DNA of 64,000 bases, from the NCBI RefSeq assembly GCF_003268815.1, contig NZ_QLSV01000009.1, positions 100,366 to 164,365 on the forward strand. The letters run 5' to 3'. This document shows, one piece after another, positions 28,302-36,534 of this stretch (position 1 is its first letter; every line of letters begins with the position of its first letter). The notes under the pieces were generated by a model. That model was not told the origin of the DNA, ran no database searches, and saw nothing but the letters and a program-made list of their open reading frames with translations. The position numbers and the translations under genes were made by a program. The stretch is from Flavobacterium lacus. Lineage in GTDB: Bacteria > Bacteroidota > Bacteroidia > Flavobacteriales > Flavobacteriaceae.

Positions 28302-28826
28302 ATGAAAATAGGTTTAGTTTTACTGATGACAATTTTGAACATAACAATGATATACGACTTCAACAAAAATTCCTCCCCACGCGATTGGCGAATCATTGAC
28401 GATGGTGTCATGGGCGGTTTATCGCAAGGAAAATTTTCGATTGATGCGGAAGGAAATGGCGTTTTTGCCGGAACCGTTTCATTAGAAAATAATGGTGGTT
28501 TTTCGTCTGTTCGTTATCAATGTGATAAAATTAAAGTGACAAAAGACAGTAAAGTTCGCATTCGATTGAAAGGCGATGGCAAAAACTATCAATTCCGAAT
28601 CAAAGACAAAGCAACTTCCTATTACTCGTACATCACGACTTTTAAAACTTCCGGCGATTGGGAAACCATTGAAATCAAACTGAGTGAATTGTATCCTTCG
28701 TTTAGAGGTAGAACGTTAGATTTGCCCAATTTTAAAAGCGATTCATTCGAAGAAATCGTGTTTTTAATCGGTAACAAAAAGAATGAATCGTTTCAGTTGG
28801 TTTTGGATAAAATTGAGTTGGAGTAA
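28302..28826 (+). CDS. CIA30-family secreted protein
   Basis: The 174-residue protein (from ATG 28302; a start at 28284 is also open) has a hydrophobic N-terminus and then a CIA30/NDUFAF1-like galactose-binding-type beta sandwich: DWRIIDDGVMGGLSQGKF, GGFSSVRY and RIRLKGDGKNYQFRIKD. In mitochondria this family helps assemble complex I; the bacterial role is not established. It is separated from the ABC operon by 90 bases and followed by the repeat array. Confidence 0.8.
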   Translation: MKIGLVLLMTILNITMIYDFNKNSSPRDWRIIDDGVMGGLSQGKFSIDAEGNGVFAGTVSLENNGGFSSVRYQCDKIKVTKDSKVRIRLKGDGKNYQFRIKDKATSYYSYITTFKTSGDWETIEIKLSELYPSFRGRTLDLPNFKSDSFEEIVFLIGNKKNESFQLVLDKIELE

Positions 28827-28870
28827 ATTCAACAACATTTCCAAGTCAACTTGATTAAAAATAAAATATT

Positions 28871-29420
28871 TCTCTCTTAAAACCATTAAGGTATTAAGTT
28901 GCATTAAGGGCTTATAGCTTAATGTTCCTTAATAATTTTAATGGTTCAAAATAAATAAGTAATCAATTCGTCTAATGTTGCATTAAAGGATTATATCTTA
29001 ATGCCCCTTAATTTCTTAATGGTTTAAAAAACTGTTTGAATAGTCAAAATTTTAATTTTTTCAAATCTCAAGCTTATTCCTTTTCCTTTATCTTTAAGGC
29101 TGAGTTTTTCGCTCTCAAAACCATTAAGAAATTAAGTTTCATTAAGGTCTTTCTCTTGATGTTCCTTAATTTCTTAATGGTTCAAAAAAATGATTGATGA
29201 ATCAAAAATTTAATTTTAATTTTTACAATCTCAAGCGCGTTCCTTTTCTCTTATCTTTAAGGCTGAGTTTTTCGTTCTCAAAACCATTAAGAAATTAAGT
29301 TTCATTAAGGTCTTTCACTTAATGTTCCTTAATTTCTTAATGGTTTAAAAAACTGTTTGAATAGTCAAAATTTTAATTTTTTCAAATCTCAAGCTTATTC
29401 CTTTTCCTTTATCTTTACGG
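28871..29420. repeat. Tandem array of palindromic repeats upstream of the dus gene
   Basis: This 607-bp gap holds three complete and one partial copy of a palindrome built on AACCATTAAG ... CTTAATGGTT (28880-28946, a right half ending near 29024, 29118-29182, and 29281-29346), separated by spacers of about 95 bp. The last two palindromes are 163 bases apart. The block 29006-29096 is identical over 91 bases to 29327-29417. Each spacer ends in TTATCTTTAAGGC or a variant, resembling the sequence just before the dus start. A further copy of the palindrome is at 54427-54489. No gene is visible in the gap. Confidence 0.88.
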
Positions 29421-29433
29421 CTCAATATTTACC

Positions 29434-30390
29434 ATGAGTCCTACCCTACTTTCTTCTCCTTTACAAGGTTTTACCGATTTCCGTTTTCGCAATGCGTTTC
29501 ATCACTATTTTGGTGGCATTGATACATTTTATGCTCCGTATATTCGTTTGGATGGAAAATTAGTGATCAAAAATTCGTACCAACGTGATTTGCAACCCGA
29601 AAACAACAAAGTCTCCGAATTGATTCCGCAAGTGATGACCAATGATGCCGATGAGTTTTTGTTTGTCGTGAAATACATTCAGGAATTGGGTTACAAGGAA
29701 CTCAACTGGAATTTAGGTTGTCCCTACCCGATGGTGACCAAAAAAGGAATGGGTTCCGGATTAATTTGCGAACCGCAACGAATTGACCATATTTTAAATC
29801 GAGTGCACAACGAAACCGATGTCATTGTTTCGATGAAAATGCGAATGGGTTACGAACATCCGGAAGAAATTTTGGATGTCTTTCCGATTTTGGATAAATA
29901 CCCAATTAAAAACATTGCCATTCACGCCCGAATAGGTAAGCAATTGTATAATGGCGGAGTGAATTTAGAAGCCTTTCAACGTTGCACCGAAAATACTCGA
30001 CATAAACTCTATTACAACGGCGACATCACTTCTGTAGCCAAATTTAAAGAAATGCAAGAACGTTTTCCGAGTATTGATCATTTTATGATTGGTCGCGGTT
30101 TGATTGCCGACCCGTTTTTGCCAAGTATGATTAAAAACAACACCACGGAATACCCGGCCAATCGCTGGCAAATCTTCAAAGAATTTCACGACACGATTTA
30201 CCAAGAATACGACTCTGCCCTTTCCGGCCCCACGCCTATCAAAATGAAAATGTTAGGTTTTTGGGAATACTTTTCCACTTCCTTCTCCAACCCACAAAAA
30301 ACGTTGAAAAAAATTAAAAAAGCTCAAAATCCGAAAAGTTATAGCGAGGCAGTGAAGGAGATTTTTGGTGGGGAGAGGTCGGTAAAATAA
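29434..30390 (+). CDS. tRNA-dihydrouridine synthase
   Basis: This 318-residue FMN enzyme reduces uridine to dihydrouridine in tRNA. SPLQGFTDFRFR is the N-terminal flavin-binding start. NWNLGCPYPMVTKKGMGSG holds the catalytic C96, MKMRMGYE binds FMN, IHARIGKQLYNG follows, and MIGRGLIADPFL closes the barrel. The C-terminal helical domain is present. It looks closest to the DusC-like group, but the exact tRNA position modified cannot be told. Its upstream region is the last unit of the palindromic repeat array. Confidence 0.92.
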   Translation: MSPTLLSSPLQGFTDFRFRNAFHHYFGGIDTFYAPYIRLDGKLVIKNSYQRDLQPENNKVSELIPQVMTNDADEFLFVVKYIQELGYKELNWNLGCPYPMVTKKGMGSGLICEPQRIDHILNRVHNETDVIVSMKMRMGYEHPEEILDVFPILDKYPIKNIAIHARIGKQLYNGGVNLEAFQRCTENTRHKLYYNGDITSVAKFKEMQERFPSIDHFMIGRGLIADPFLPSMIKNNTTEYPANRWQIFKEFHDTIYQEYDSALSGPTPIKMKMLGFWEYFSTSFSNPQKTLKKIKKAQNPKSYSEAVKEIFGGERSVK

Positions 30391-30508
30391 ATAGTTGTTT
30401 ATTCTTTATACTTTACTAAATCTAAACCAAATTCTCTTGTTGGATTCTATTTTATATGTCATTGACTTCATAACAATTAAACTGATTACAAAAATTCTAA
30501 AAAGTTTA

Positions 30509-30516
30509 TATATTTG
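30509..30516 (+). promoter_or_regulatory. Possible -7 promoter box
   Basis: TATATTTG matches TAnnTTTG exactly and lies 37 bases before the TTG start of the unknown membrane protein gene. There is no clear -33 element. Confidence 0.35.
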
Positions 30517-30552
30517 ATGGCAATTACAATTTAAAAGTGATTTCACAGAATC

Positions 30553-31221
30553 TTGAAAGTAACCAAAAAAGACATTGAAAAATTAATTAAATCAAGGAAA
30601 AACGATTCTTTTCTAAATCATTTATGGAATGCTATTTCTGGGAATTTTCAACCACAAGGAGAAATATCTAAAAATCATATTAAAATTTGGAAACAGAATA
30701 TTTGGTTTGGTAGTTTTTACACAGTTTTCATATTTGAATTAAACGATAATTTACATCTGATAAAAATTTCGGATAAACTCAATTCCTTTGGAAAATTTCT
30801 AATCATACTTATTTTTAGCGGTTTTCTGTTAGCAATCATTCCAGAAAACTTTACCAATTTTAACTTTACAGATAATTGGTTAACTGTTTCAACTGTAGTT
30901 ATTTTTGCGATTATTTTAGTTTTAGTATTTCGAAAAGTATACATATTAGAAAAACAAAATCAACTTAATGAAATATTCGAAATTTTAGATATTGAAACTG
31001 AACACGAAATACCTGAAAAAGAATGGTCTGCCAAAAACATTATAATTAGACTTTTTACATATCCATTTTGTCTTTTTTTAATCGGACTAAATTTCTTTTT
31101 TATAATCCCGAATGAACAATACATTTTAGCATTAGGTGCTTTTAGTTTTGTTGGATTTTATTTAGTAACAGACTTGAAAATGATATTTAGAAGAAAAAAT
31201 TCAAGTAACAACCGTTCATAA
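30553..31221 (+). CDS. Hypothetical membrane protein
   Basis: I do not recognise this 222-residue protein. It has a polar N-terminus with a PH-like look (about 35-75, IKIWKQNIWFGSFYTVFIFE), and four probable membrane segments (about 82-100, 110-130, 168-190 and 195-212), ending in a basic tail. The only possible starts are TTG at 30553 or rarer codons, because a stop precedes it and no in-frame ATG occurs until the far C-terminal end. A TATATTTG box upstream supports expression from this point. Confidence 0.6.
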   Translation: MKVTKKDIEKLIKSRKNDSFLNHLWNAISGNFQPQGEISKNHIKIWKQNIWFGSFYTVFIFELNDNLHLIKISDKLNSFGKFLIILIFSGFLLAIIPENFTNFNFTDNWLTVSTVVIFAIILVLVFRKVYILEKQNQLNEIFEILDIETEHEIPEKEWSAKNIIIRLFTYPFCLFLIGLNFFFIIPNEQYILALGAFSFVGFYLVTDLKMIFRRKNSSNNRS

Positions 31222-31267
31222 AAGTTCAAAAACTAACTAGTAAAATCTAAATTATTTCTATCATTTT

Positions 31268-31298
31268 TTTGCAATTCCACAAAATAAAACTACTTTTG
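31268..31298 (+). promoter_or_regulatory. Promoter of the Fic gene
   Basis: TTTG (31268-31271), a 19-base spacer and TACTTTTG (31291-31298) make a complete Bacteroidetes promoter. Transcription would start near 31302, which slightly favours the ATG at 31321 over 31309. Confidence 0.75.
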
Positions 31299-31308
31299 AT
31301 ACTATCAA

Positions 31309-32277
31309 ATGATACTATCAATGAAACCGCCTTATGACATTACTCCTACTATTTTAAAGCAAATTACTACTATTGCTCAAAAGTTGGGTGAAGTAAATGC
31401 CACTTATTTAAACAAACAAAAACCACAACTTCGCAAAGAAAATCGCATTAAAACCATTCATTCTTCTTTACAAATTGAAGGCAATACGTTAACTGAAGAA
31501 CAAATAACTGCTTTATTGGAAAACAAGAAAATTGTAGGACCAAAAAAAGATATTTTGGAAGTTTTGAATGCCATCAAGGTTTATGAAAACTTAGGAAAGT
31601 ATAAATTCCATTCCGAAAAAAGTTTTTTAAAAGCTCATTCCGAATTAATGACTGGCTTAATTGAATCTGCCGGAAAATATAGAACAAAAGGTGTCGGAAT
31701 TGTAAAAGGTAATCAAGTAGAACATGTTGCTCCACCATATGAAAATGTTCTTTTTTTAATGAATGATTTATTTAGTTATTTAGAGAAATCAGATGATTTG
31801 ACATTGATAAAAAGTTGTGTTTTTCATTACGAAATGGAATTTATTCATCCTTTTTTAGATGGAAATGGAAGAATGGGAAGATTATGGCAAACGCTTATCT
31901 TACTAAATGAATATCCTGTTTTTGAGTTTTTGCCTTTTGAAACGTTAATCAGTCAAACCCAAAAGGAATATTACAAAGCTTTATCTTTAAGTGACAAATC
32001 AGGAAAATCGACTATTTTCATAGAATACATGTTGGATGTTATTGACAAATCACTAGCGGATTTACTTAAGTTTAATAATAGAACTTTAAAAGAAATCGAC
32101 CGATTGGAGTATTTCATTCAATTAAAAATCAAAACATTCACTCGAAAAGACTATATGAATACGTTTAAAGACATTTCAAGTGCAACTGCTAGTCGGGATT
32201 TAAAAAAGGGAATCGCTTTAGAAATGTTTGAAAGTGTTGGAGAACATAACAAAACAAAATACATTTTAAAAAAATGA
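31309..32277 (+). CDS. Fic-domain protein with N-terminal inhibitory motif (class II)
   Basis: Fic proteins transfer AMP or a similar group to hydroxyl side chains of targets. The catalytic motif HPFLDGNGRMGR (from H180) is complete. The N-terminal helix carries the auto-inhibitory [S/T]xxxE[G/N] motif as S53-LQI-E57-G58, whose glutamate blocks productive ATP binding in class II Fic enzymes. The C-terminal part (about 255-322) looks like a winged-helix domain (IDRLEYFIQLKIKTFTRKDYM region). The start may be 31309 or 31321. It stands alone after a full promoter, with no antitoxin partner next to it. The target is unknown. Confidence 0.92.
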   Translation: MILSMKPPYDITPTILKQITTIAQKLGEVNATYLNKQKPQLRKENRIKTIHSSLQIEGNTLTEEQITALLENKKIVGPKKDILEVLNAIKVYENLGKYKFHSEKSFLKAHSELMTGLIESAGKYRTKGVGIVKGNQVEHVAPPYENVLFLMNDLFSYLEKSDDLTLIKSCVFHYEMEFIHPFLDGNGRMGRLWQTLILLNEYPVFEFLPFETLISQTQKEYYKALSLSDKSGKSTIFIEYMLDVIDKSLADLLKFNNRTLKEIDRLEYFIQLKIKTFTRKDYMNTFKDISSATASRDLKKGIALEMFESVGEHNKTKYILKK

Positions 32278-32419
32278 ATACTTTTATCAAATTACAATCT
32301 CCTGCTCCTCTTAGTCTTCTTTGATTGCACACTGCTCTTCGAATGTCTCTGACTTCGCAGCAAATCATCTTTTCAAATTATATTAAGACGCTGAAAATAC
32401 ATCAATAATTTAGAAGAAA

Positions 32420-33574
32420 TTAGTTGCCGTTTTTATTTTTTAATTTAAACTTTTCAAACTTATCTCCATTTTGTTTGTAAACGCCATCATTATCTGTTCC
32501 TAACCACAGAATACCGTTTTTGTCTTGGTAGATTGAAACTAGTAAAACATCTTCTATTTCACTATTGATTTCAAACTTTGATAGTGTTTTTCCATCATAT
32601 TTCCAGACACCACCGCTATAGGTTGCCATCCATAAATTTCCTTTATTATCTGATAATCCGGAATTGAAATAGTGAGGATGGTCTTTTTCAATTCCTTTTA
32701 ATTTTTTATACGCTGATCCGCTTGCTTCGATTTTGTATTTGCTTTTAAAATTGCTCAACCAAAAATACCCATCTTTGTCTTGAATTATTGAGCGAACTGC
32801 TGGAACTCTTCCATCCGGAAGTGTGGAAAGTTCTTCTTCATCAAACCACAAAAACGATTTTCCATCGTATCGGAAAGCACCAGCTATAAACGTTCCAAAC
32901 CAAATATTTCCGTCTTTGTCTTTATTTACACCATAAACGGAATAAGGATTAAAAGGACTGATAAGCGTGTCAATTCCAAACGCTTTTTTTAAATCTTGTC
33001 GTGGTAGTTTTAATTCATAAAGTGAATCACCATCATAACGATATAAATCGTTTGCATTGTAGAAACCAAACCACAAGTCATTCGGTTCAAGTTTCCATTG
33101 ATTATGAGACGATCTTATTACTTTTAAAGTGGTAAATTTCCTTCCGTCAAATTTGCTTATGCCTTTGTGTGTTTCGATGTATATATTTCCATCCGCATCT
33201 TCTTGAAAACCACGTATTGAATCGTTCACTAATCCGTCTACAGTTGTAAATTGTTTCAGCTCGTTTCCGTTTAAATGATAGATACCTTTTCCATCACTTC
33301 CAAACCAGTACTTTCCTTTTGAGTCTTGAAATATTCTCCAAATTTTAGTATGAAGTTCAGAAGCTGATTTACCGATTTCTAACGTTTCTGCTTTAGTCTG
33401 TTTTTGTTCAGATTTCCTTTCATCAGCAGAGAGCGGCTTTGGAATTGACTTTTTAGGAGTTTCCGTTTTAATTTCACGATTAGCAACCCAGTCGTTGTTG
33501 AACTGAGCAAATCTAAACACCAGTCCGCCAACCACTACCAATGTTAAGGTGAATATAGAAATGATTTTTTTCAT
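32420..33574 (-). CDS. Stand-alone regulator-propeller protein
   Basis: The 384-residue protein has an N-terminal membrane anchor or signal peptide (about 4-24) and then repeated blades of the two-component-regulator propeller type: IFQDSKGKYWFGSDGKGIYH, GNIYIETHKGISKFDG, GNIWFGTFIAGAFRYDG, GNLWMATYSGGVWKYDG and GILWLGTDNDGVYK. In Bacteroidetes such propellers usually form the periplasmic sensor of hybrid histidine kinases. Here there is no kinase, membrane exit or DNA-binding part. It is the last of three same-strand genes divergent from a membrane-bound regulator. Confidence 0.88.
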   Translation of the reverse strand: MKKIISIFTLTLVVVGGLVFRFAQFNNDWVANREIKTETPKKSIPKPLSADERKSEQKQTKAETLEIGKSASELHTKIWRIFQDSKGKYWFGSDGKGIYHLNGNELKQFTTVDGLVNDSIRGFQEDADGNIYIETHKGISKFDGRKFTTLKVIRSSHNQWKLEPNDLWFGFYNANDLYRYDGDSLYELKLPRQDLKKAFGIDTLISPFNPYSVYGVNKDKDGNIWFGTFIAGAFRYDGKSFLWFDEEELSTLPDGRVPAVRSIIQDKDGYFWLSNFKSKYKIEASGSAYKKLKGIEKDHPHYFNSGLSDNKGNLWMATYSGGVWKYDGKTLSKFEINSEIEDVLLVSIYQDKNGILWLGTDNDGVYKQNGDKFEKFKLKNKNGN

Positions 33575-33610
33575 ATTATTTATTGATTTAACGAATGCTT
33601 TATAACGACT

Positions 33611-33660
33611 GATAACTGACTACCGACTACCGACTACCGACAACCGACAACCGACAACAG
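33611..33660. repeat. Heptanucleotide tandem repeat
   Basis: The unit TACCGAC or AACCGAC is repeated about six times directly after the stop codon of the DsbD-like gene (minus strand). It is too short and spacer-free to be CRISPR. Short repeats of this kind can change copy number by slippage. Confidence 0.8.
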
Positions 33661-34215
33661 TTAACACCCATCCATCTTCACACTCAACTTTCCATCCACA
33701 TACGAAAGTATAAACGGTATTTTTTCTAACGAACAACGCGGTTCAATTGTAAATTGGATATAGCCATAGACTTCAAAATTTTCGTTGGTTAGCACTTTTA
33801 ACGATTGTTTGTAATGCGTGTTTTGTCGAACCCATTTTACAAAACCATGATTTTCATCTACTTTTGATAAAGGTGTTTCGATAATGGCTCCATTGGTTTG
33901 TACATGTTGCGGTTCAGTCAGCACAATTGTAAATTTTCCTGTAAAAGAACCGGGTTCTGTAGGCGAAACAAAATAGCCATTTTTCTTTAAATTCATTTGA
34001 ATGGAAAGTAAATGTTCTTTATCGCTTTGTTTGTCAATGCGGATGATAGCGGTGAAAAGCGGATCTTCCCGCACCACATCATCGCTAAAATGAGTTGGGC
34101 CAACATATACGCTGTCTGCCGCTGTGGTGTTTTGAGCCATGTCTTGTGAGTTGACTTCCGCACAATTGTAATTGAACGAAAGAAGGAGTGATCCGAAAAA
34201 GAAACTGTTGTTCAT
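33661..34215 (-). CDS. Probable secreted DsbD N-terminal-like protein
   Basis: The 184-residue protein has a short hydrophobic start and then a beta-rich domain. The C-terminal half, with VYGYIQFTIEPRCSLEKIPF followed by a final MDGC, resembles the immunoglobulin-like alpha domain of DsbD, which receives electrons from the membrane part and passes them to periplasmic proteins. The resemblance is modest: only one of the usual cysteine pair is in the expected place, and the second may be the terminal one. It is located between two propeller genes (45 bases after one, 86 before the other). It could equally be an unrelated beta-sandwich. Confidence 0.5.
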   Translation of the reverse strand: MNNSFFFGSLLLSFNYNCAEVNSQDMAQNTTAADSVYVGPTHFSDDVVREDPLFTAIIRIDKQSDKEHLLSIQMNLKKNGYFVSPTEPGSFTGKFTIVLTEPQHVQTNGAIIETPLSKVDENHGFVKWVRQNTHYKQSLKVLTNENFEVYGYIQFTIEPRCSLEKIPFILSYVDGKLSVKMDGC

Positions 34216-34260
34216 GATTGATGATTTAAAGATTTATATAAAATTGATTATTGTTTACCG

Positions 34261-35439
34261 TTACCACGGTCCGTTTCTAGTAACATTCACAAAGGCATTG
34301 TTTTCCAAACGATACGCTCCTTTAAAACCTACAAACCAGAGTCGTTGTTGTTCGTCTTGGTAGATTTGAAATGGGAAAGGTGAAAAATTACCTTCTTGCT
34401 TTTGTTGGTCTTGGTTAACTTCAAAGGGCAATACTATATAATCGCTTATTTTAATTTTAGCTTCAATTTTCTGAAATGTTTTGCCGTTATAATTATAGAT
34501 ATCACGCTTATACGCAATAAACCAAATCGTACCGGTTTTGTCTTCAAAAATACAGCCTACTCCTTCATCCTTACCCAATAACTTTTCGGTGATACTTTTA
34601 AACGTAGTCCCATCGTAGAGAAAAAGTCCGTTTACGGTTGAAATCCAATACGTACCATCTGCTCTTTCAATAATTCGATTTACAAAATTGGAAAGCGATT
34701 GGTCTTTAACTGAAATGTTCGTTAATGTATTTCCGTCAAACCTATACGCTCCGCCATTGGTGGCAAACCACATATGGCCTTTGCTGTCTTCAGTAATGGC
34801 GTGTATCATTTTGGAAGTGCTAACTCCAAAGTTTGGATTTACTTTTCCTTCCGGAATTTCAAACGGTGTAAATGCTTTGCCATCAAAAGTAAAGACACCT
34901 TGCGTAGTTCCAACCCAAAGCGTTCCTTTTGAGTCCATTAGCATGCTCCAAAGTCCGCCGGTTGTCAGGATATCTTTTTCATGATAATTGGTAAAATACG
35001 TTCCGTCATATTTCGCAATTCCACCGCCATAACCAATCCAAATCGCACCATCTTTGTCTTCAAGGATAACATGAACCGTTACTCCCTGACCAGTACGATT
35101 TTTAATATCAAAATAAACAAGTCCATTTTTGTCGTTTCGACAAAGTCCGCTTTGTGTCCCAAACCAAAAGTTTCCTTTACTATCTTGAAAAACAGTTCGA
35201 ACCACGCCACTGATTTGGTTTCCTTGATAGTCTTTATCATGCACGTCCACTCTATATTCGGGTAAAGTTTCTGCTTTTAAACTGATACTATCGGCATGAA
35301 TTTTCGTTTGTTCGGGTATGAATTTTAATGGTGTAGCGTTTTTTTCAATTTGCCCGGCACACGATGTCATACCTAACGAACATAGTATTGAAAGACAAAT
35401 TGCTTTTGTTTTAAAAATAGTTAGTGGAATGTTTTTCAT
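34261..35439 (-). CDS. Regulator-propeller lipoprotein
   Basis: This 392-residue protein has a lipoprotein signal (LCSLGMTSC, Cys near 27) and at least seven propeller blades such as GNFWFGTQSGLCR, GAIWIGYGGGIAKYDG, GTLWVGTTQGVFTFDG, GHMWFATNGGAYRFDG, GTYWISTVNGLFLYDG and RLWFVGFKGAYR. It is related to the protein encoded at 32420-33574 and opens the three-gene minus-strand cluster. A membrane-tethered propeller with no kinase suggests a binding or sensing component that passes its signal to another protein. Confidence 0.88.
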   Translation of the reverse strand: MKNIPLTIFKTKAICLSILCSLGMTSCAGQIEKNATPLKFIPEQTKIHADSISLKAETLPEYRVDVHDKDYQGNQISGVVRTVFQDSKGNFWFGTQSGLCRNDKNGLVYFDIKNRTGQGVTVHVILEDKDGAIWIGYGGGIAKYDGTYFTNYHEKDILTTGGLWSMLMDSKGTLWVGTTQGVFTFDGKAFTPFEIPEGKVNPNFGVSTSKMIHAITEDSKGHMWFATNGGAYRFDGNTLTNISVKDQSLSNFVNRIIERADGTYWISTVNGLFLYDGTTFKSITEKLLGKDEGVGCIFEDKTGTIWFIAYKRDIYNYNGKTFQKIEAKIKISDYIVLPFEVNQDQQKQEGNFSPFPFQIYQDEQQRLWFVGFKGAYRLENNAFVNVTRNGPW

Positions 35440-35600
35440 TGTTGTTTCTTATTATTATGGTGTGTGTAAGATAAAGTTCATCTATCCGAACAAACATGAT
35501 GTAAAACTAGTCCAATCAATTGTTTAAAATGTAAAAAAAATGTAAAAGAAGTGTCAACAGTTTTAAAAAATCACAAAATTGTATGTTATTTGCATAACTT

Positions 35601-36467
35601 ATGAATCAACGAAAAATTTATTTTTATGGTAGTGTTTGCTTAGCCATTTTTGCTGCAATCATGATATTTACTTCTACTAAAAAAGACGAACCCTTTTCTG
35701 AATTAGTCAAAATTGCATTAAGGGATGTGGGCAATAAATTATTATTAGCCAATCAAGACAGCACATCGCTGATATTGCCGGTTCAAAAAGTAGAAGAATC
35801 AAAATACCAACTTTCCTTTGAGAAAGAACTGACCATTTACCCGGACACTTTAGTGAAAATTGTTCAACAAAGTTTTCAAAAAGCCAACCTTCCCTCCCAT
35901 TATCAACTGGAAGTGAAACAATGTAAAGATTTGGAAGTGGCGTATAGTTTTCTAAAAAATGCCAGTGTTGAAAAAGATATTATTCCTTGCGGCGGACGAA
36001 ACATGCCACAAAAATGCTATACGATTGAAGTACGCTTTTTAGAAAAAACAGCAACTTCCAGTTTTAATACTATTTGGATAGTGCTTTTGTCATTAAGTAT
36101 AATAGTTGCTTTTATCTTCTTTCCGAAAAGAAAAAAGATAAAACAACCTCATTCCACAATCGAAGATGGAATTCCATTGGGCAAATTTCAGTTTTATCCT
36201 GAAGAAAGCAAATTACTATTGGCCTCAAATGAAATCAGTCTTTCCAAAAAAGAAGTGGAATTATTGACTCTTTTTGTAGAAAATCCCAATAAAATCATCA
36301 AACGAGAAGAACTTTCCAAAAAAGTATGGGAAGATCACGGTGTTTTTGTGGGAAGAAGTTTGGATACGTACATCTCTAAATTGCGTAAAAAATTGAGTGA
36401 GGATGAATCAATCAAATTAACGAATGTGCACGGAATTGGGTATGTTTTGGAGGTGAAAATAATTTAA
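35601..36467 (+). CDS. Membrane-bound winged-helix transcriptional regulator (ToxR-like layout)
   Basis: The 288-residue protein begins with a membrane segment (about 7-24), continues with an extracytoplasmic domain of about 120 residues that has three cysteines (KQCKDL and CGGRNMPQKC), crosses the membrane again (IWIVLLSLSIIVAFIFF, about 155-171), and ends in an OmpR-type DNA-binding domain (about 190-285, SLSKKEVELLTLF ... LDTYISKLRKKL ... VHGIGYVL). It thus senses outside and binds DNA inside without phosphorylation. It is divergent from the propeller cluster across 161 bases, which suggests it may control or be controlled by those genes. Confidence 0.88.
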   Translation: MNQRKIYFYGSVCLAIFAAIMIFTSTKKDEPFSELVKIALRDVGNKLLLANQDSTSLILPVQKVEESKYQLSFEKELTIYPDTLVKIVQQSFQKANLPSHYQLEVKQCKDLEVAYSFLKNASVEKDIIPCGGRNMPQKCYTIEVRFLEKTATSSFNTIWIVLLSLSIIVAFIFFPKRKKIKQPHSTIEDGIPLGKFQFYPEESKLLLASNEISLSKKEVELLTLFVENPNKIIKREELSKKVWEDHGVFVGRSLDTYISKLRKKLSEDESIKLTNVHGIGYVLEVKII

Positions 36468-36472
36468 AAAGA

Positions 36473-36503
36473 AAACCCAAAACATTTTGTGTGCTTTGGG
36501 TTT
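36473..36503. terminator. Bidirectional hairpin between convergent genes
   Basis: A 9-bp perfect stem (AAACCCAAA with TTTGGGTTT) with a 13-base loop lies 5 bases after the regulator stop and 32 bases from the end of the surface-protein gene. Confidence 0.65.
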
Positions 36504-36534
36504 ACTTTATAATTGGAAAAACTAAAATATTGTT

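Noticed and set aside
32278..32419. Possible gene fragment between the Fic and propeller genes.
   Set aside because: Slightly richer in GC, but no frame resembles a known protein and no clear repeat match was found.
33611..33660. CRISPR-like array.
   Set aside because: Units are only seven bases, without spacers, and no cas genes are present.
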